From Norana najaformis (Eukaryota; Annelida; Clitellata; Crassiclitellata; Hormogastridae), in NCBI GenBank assembly GCA_964023275.1, contig OZ029917.1, forward strand, positions 21,128,488 through 21,192,487: a stretch of 64,000 nt of DNA, written 5' to 3'. The notes under the pieces were generated by a model that made no database searches, had not been told where the DNA came from, and saw only the letters and a program-made list of their open reading frames with translations. This document shows, one piece after another, positions 63,925 through 64,000 of this stretch (position 1 is its first letter; every line of letters starts with the position of its first letter). The position numbers and the translations under genes were made by a program.

Positions 63925-64000
63925 GTAAGCTAGACAGTCTAAGTCTTATATGAAGTATAGAATGTTTCTTTAATTGTTTGCATTTATTAGAATTTGATAT

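Overview
This window is nuclear DNA of an animal. Genes are split into many short exons with GT-AG introns (one GC-AG), the DNA is AT-rich, and introns hold LINE, SINE, MULE, hAT-like and TA-flanked inverted-repeat elements. The proteins are animal families: a two-domain receptor tyrosine phosphatase, a CCDC170-like coiled-coil protein and a PWWP-bearing MSH6. Long TE-filled introns and an unusual extracellular domain set suggest a marine invertebrate, perhaps a sponge or cnidarian; the sequence alone does not settle the phylum.

Layout. (1) From position 607 to 35070 on the minus strand lies a receptor protein tyrosine phosphatase (RPTP) that runs off the left edge. I resolved 31 coding exons (4,722 nt, 1,574 codons, in frame throughout). 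They encode signal peptide, trefoil, EGF, kringle, three EGFs, six fibronectin III domains, a membrane-proximal region, one transmembrane helix, phosphatase domain D1 with intact catalytic motifs, and the start of D2. The trefoil and kringle in a receptor phosphatase are the most novel feature here. (2) A 1.2-kb intergenic region (35071-36300) separates this gene head-to-head from (3) a 13-exon plus-strand coiled-coil gene (36301-49487, 790 aa), probably the CCDC170 orthologue, complete with stop codon and poly(A) signals. (4) After about 1.2 kb, a plus-strand MSH6 gene starts at 51148 and leaves the right edge; 17 exons (about 820 codons) are visible, from a PCNA-interaction-like N-terminus and PWWP domain through the mismatch-reading domain into the connector and core.

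Intron content. The elements include a 5'-inverted (twin-primed) LINE with an 11-bp target-site duplication (25192-27410); a MULE-like element with C/G-run inverted repeats and an internal FLYWCH zinc-finger ORF (45488-46369); a hAT-like element (42205-42963); five inverted-repeat elements (1849-3049, 10252-10816, about 14890-15373, 23955-24472, 59889-60392); two tRNA-derived SINE families; and several LINE 3' ends that finish in TTAGA-type repeats.

The three genes show no evident shared pathway. RPTP signals at the cell surface, the CCDC170-like protein is probably cytoskeletal or ciliary, and MSH6 works in nuclear mismatch repair. All exon boundaries were set by eye from splice signals, phase and family similarity; no transcript or database search was available.
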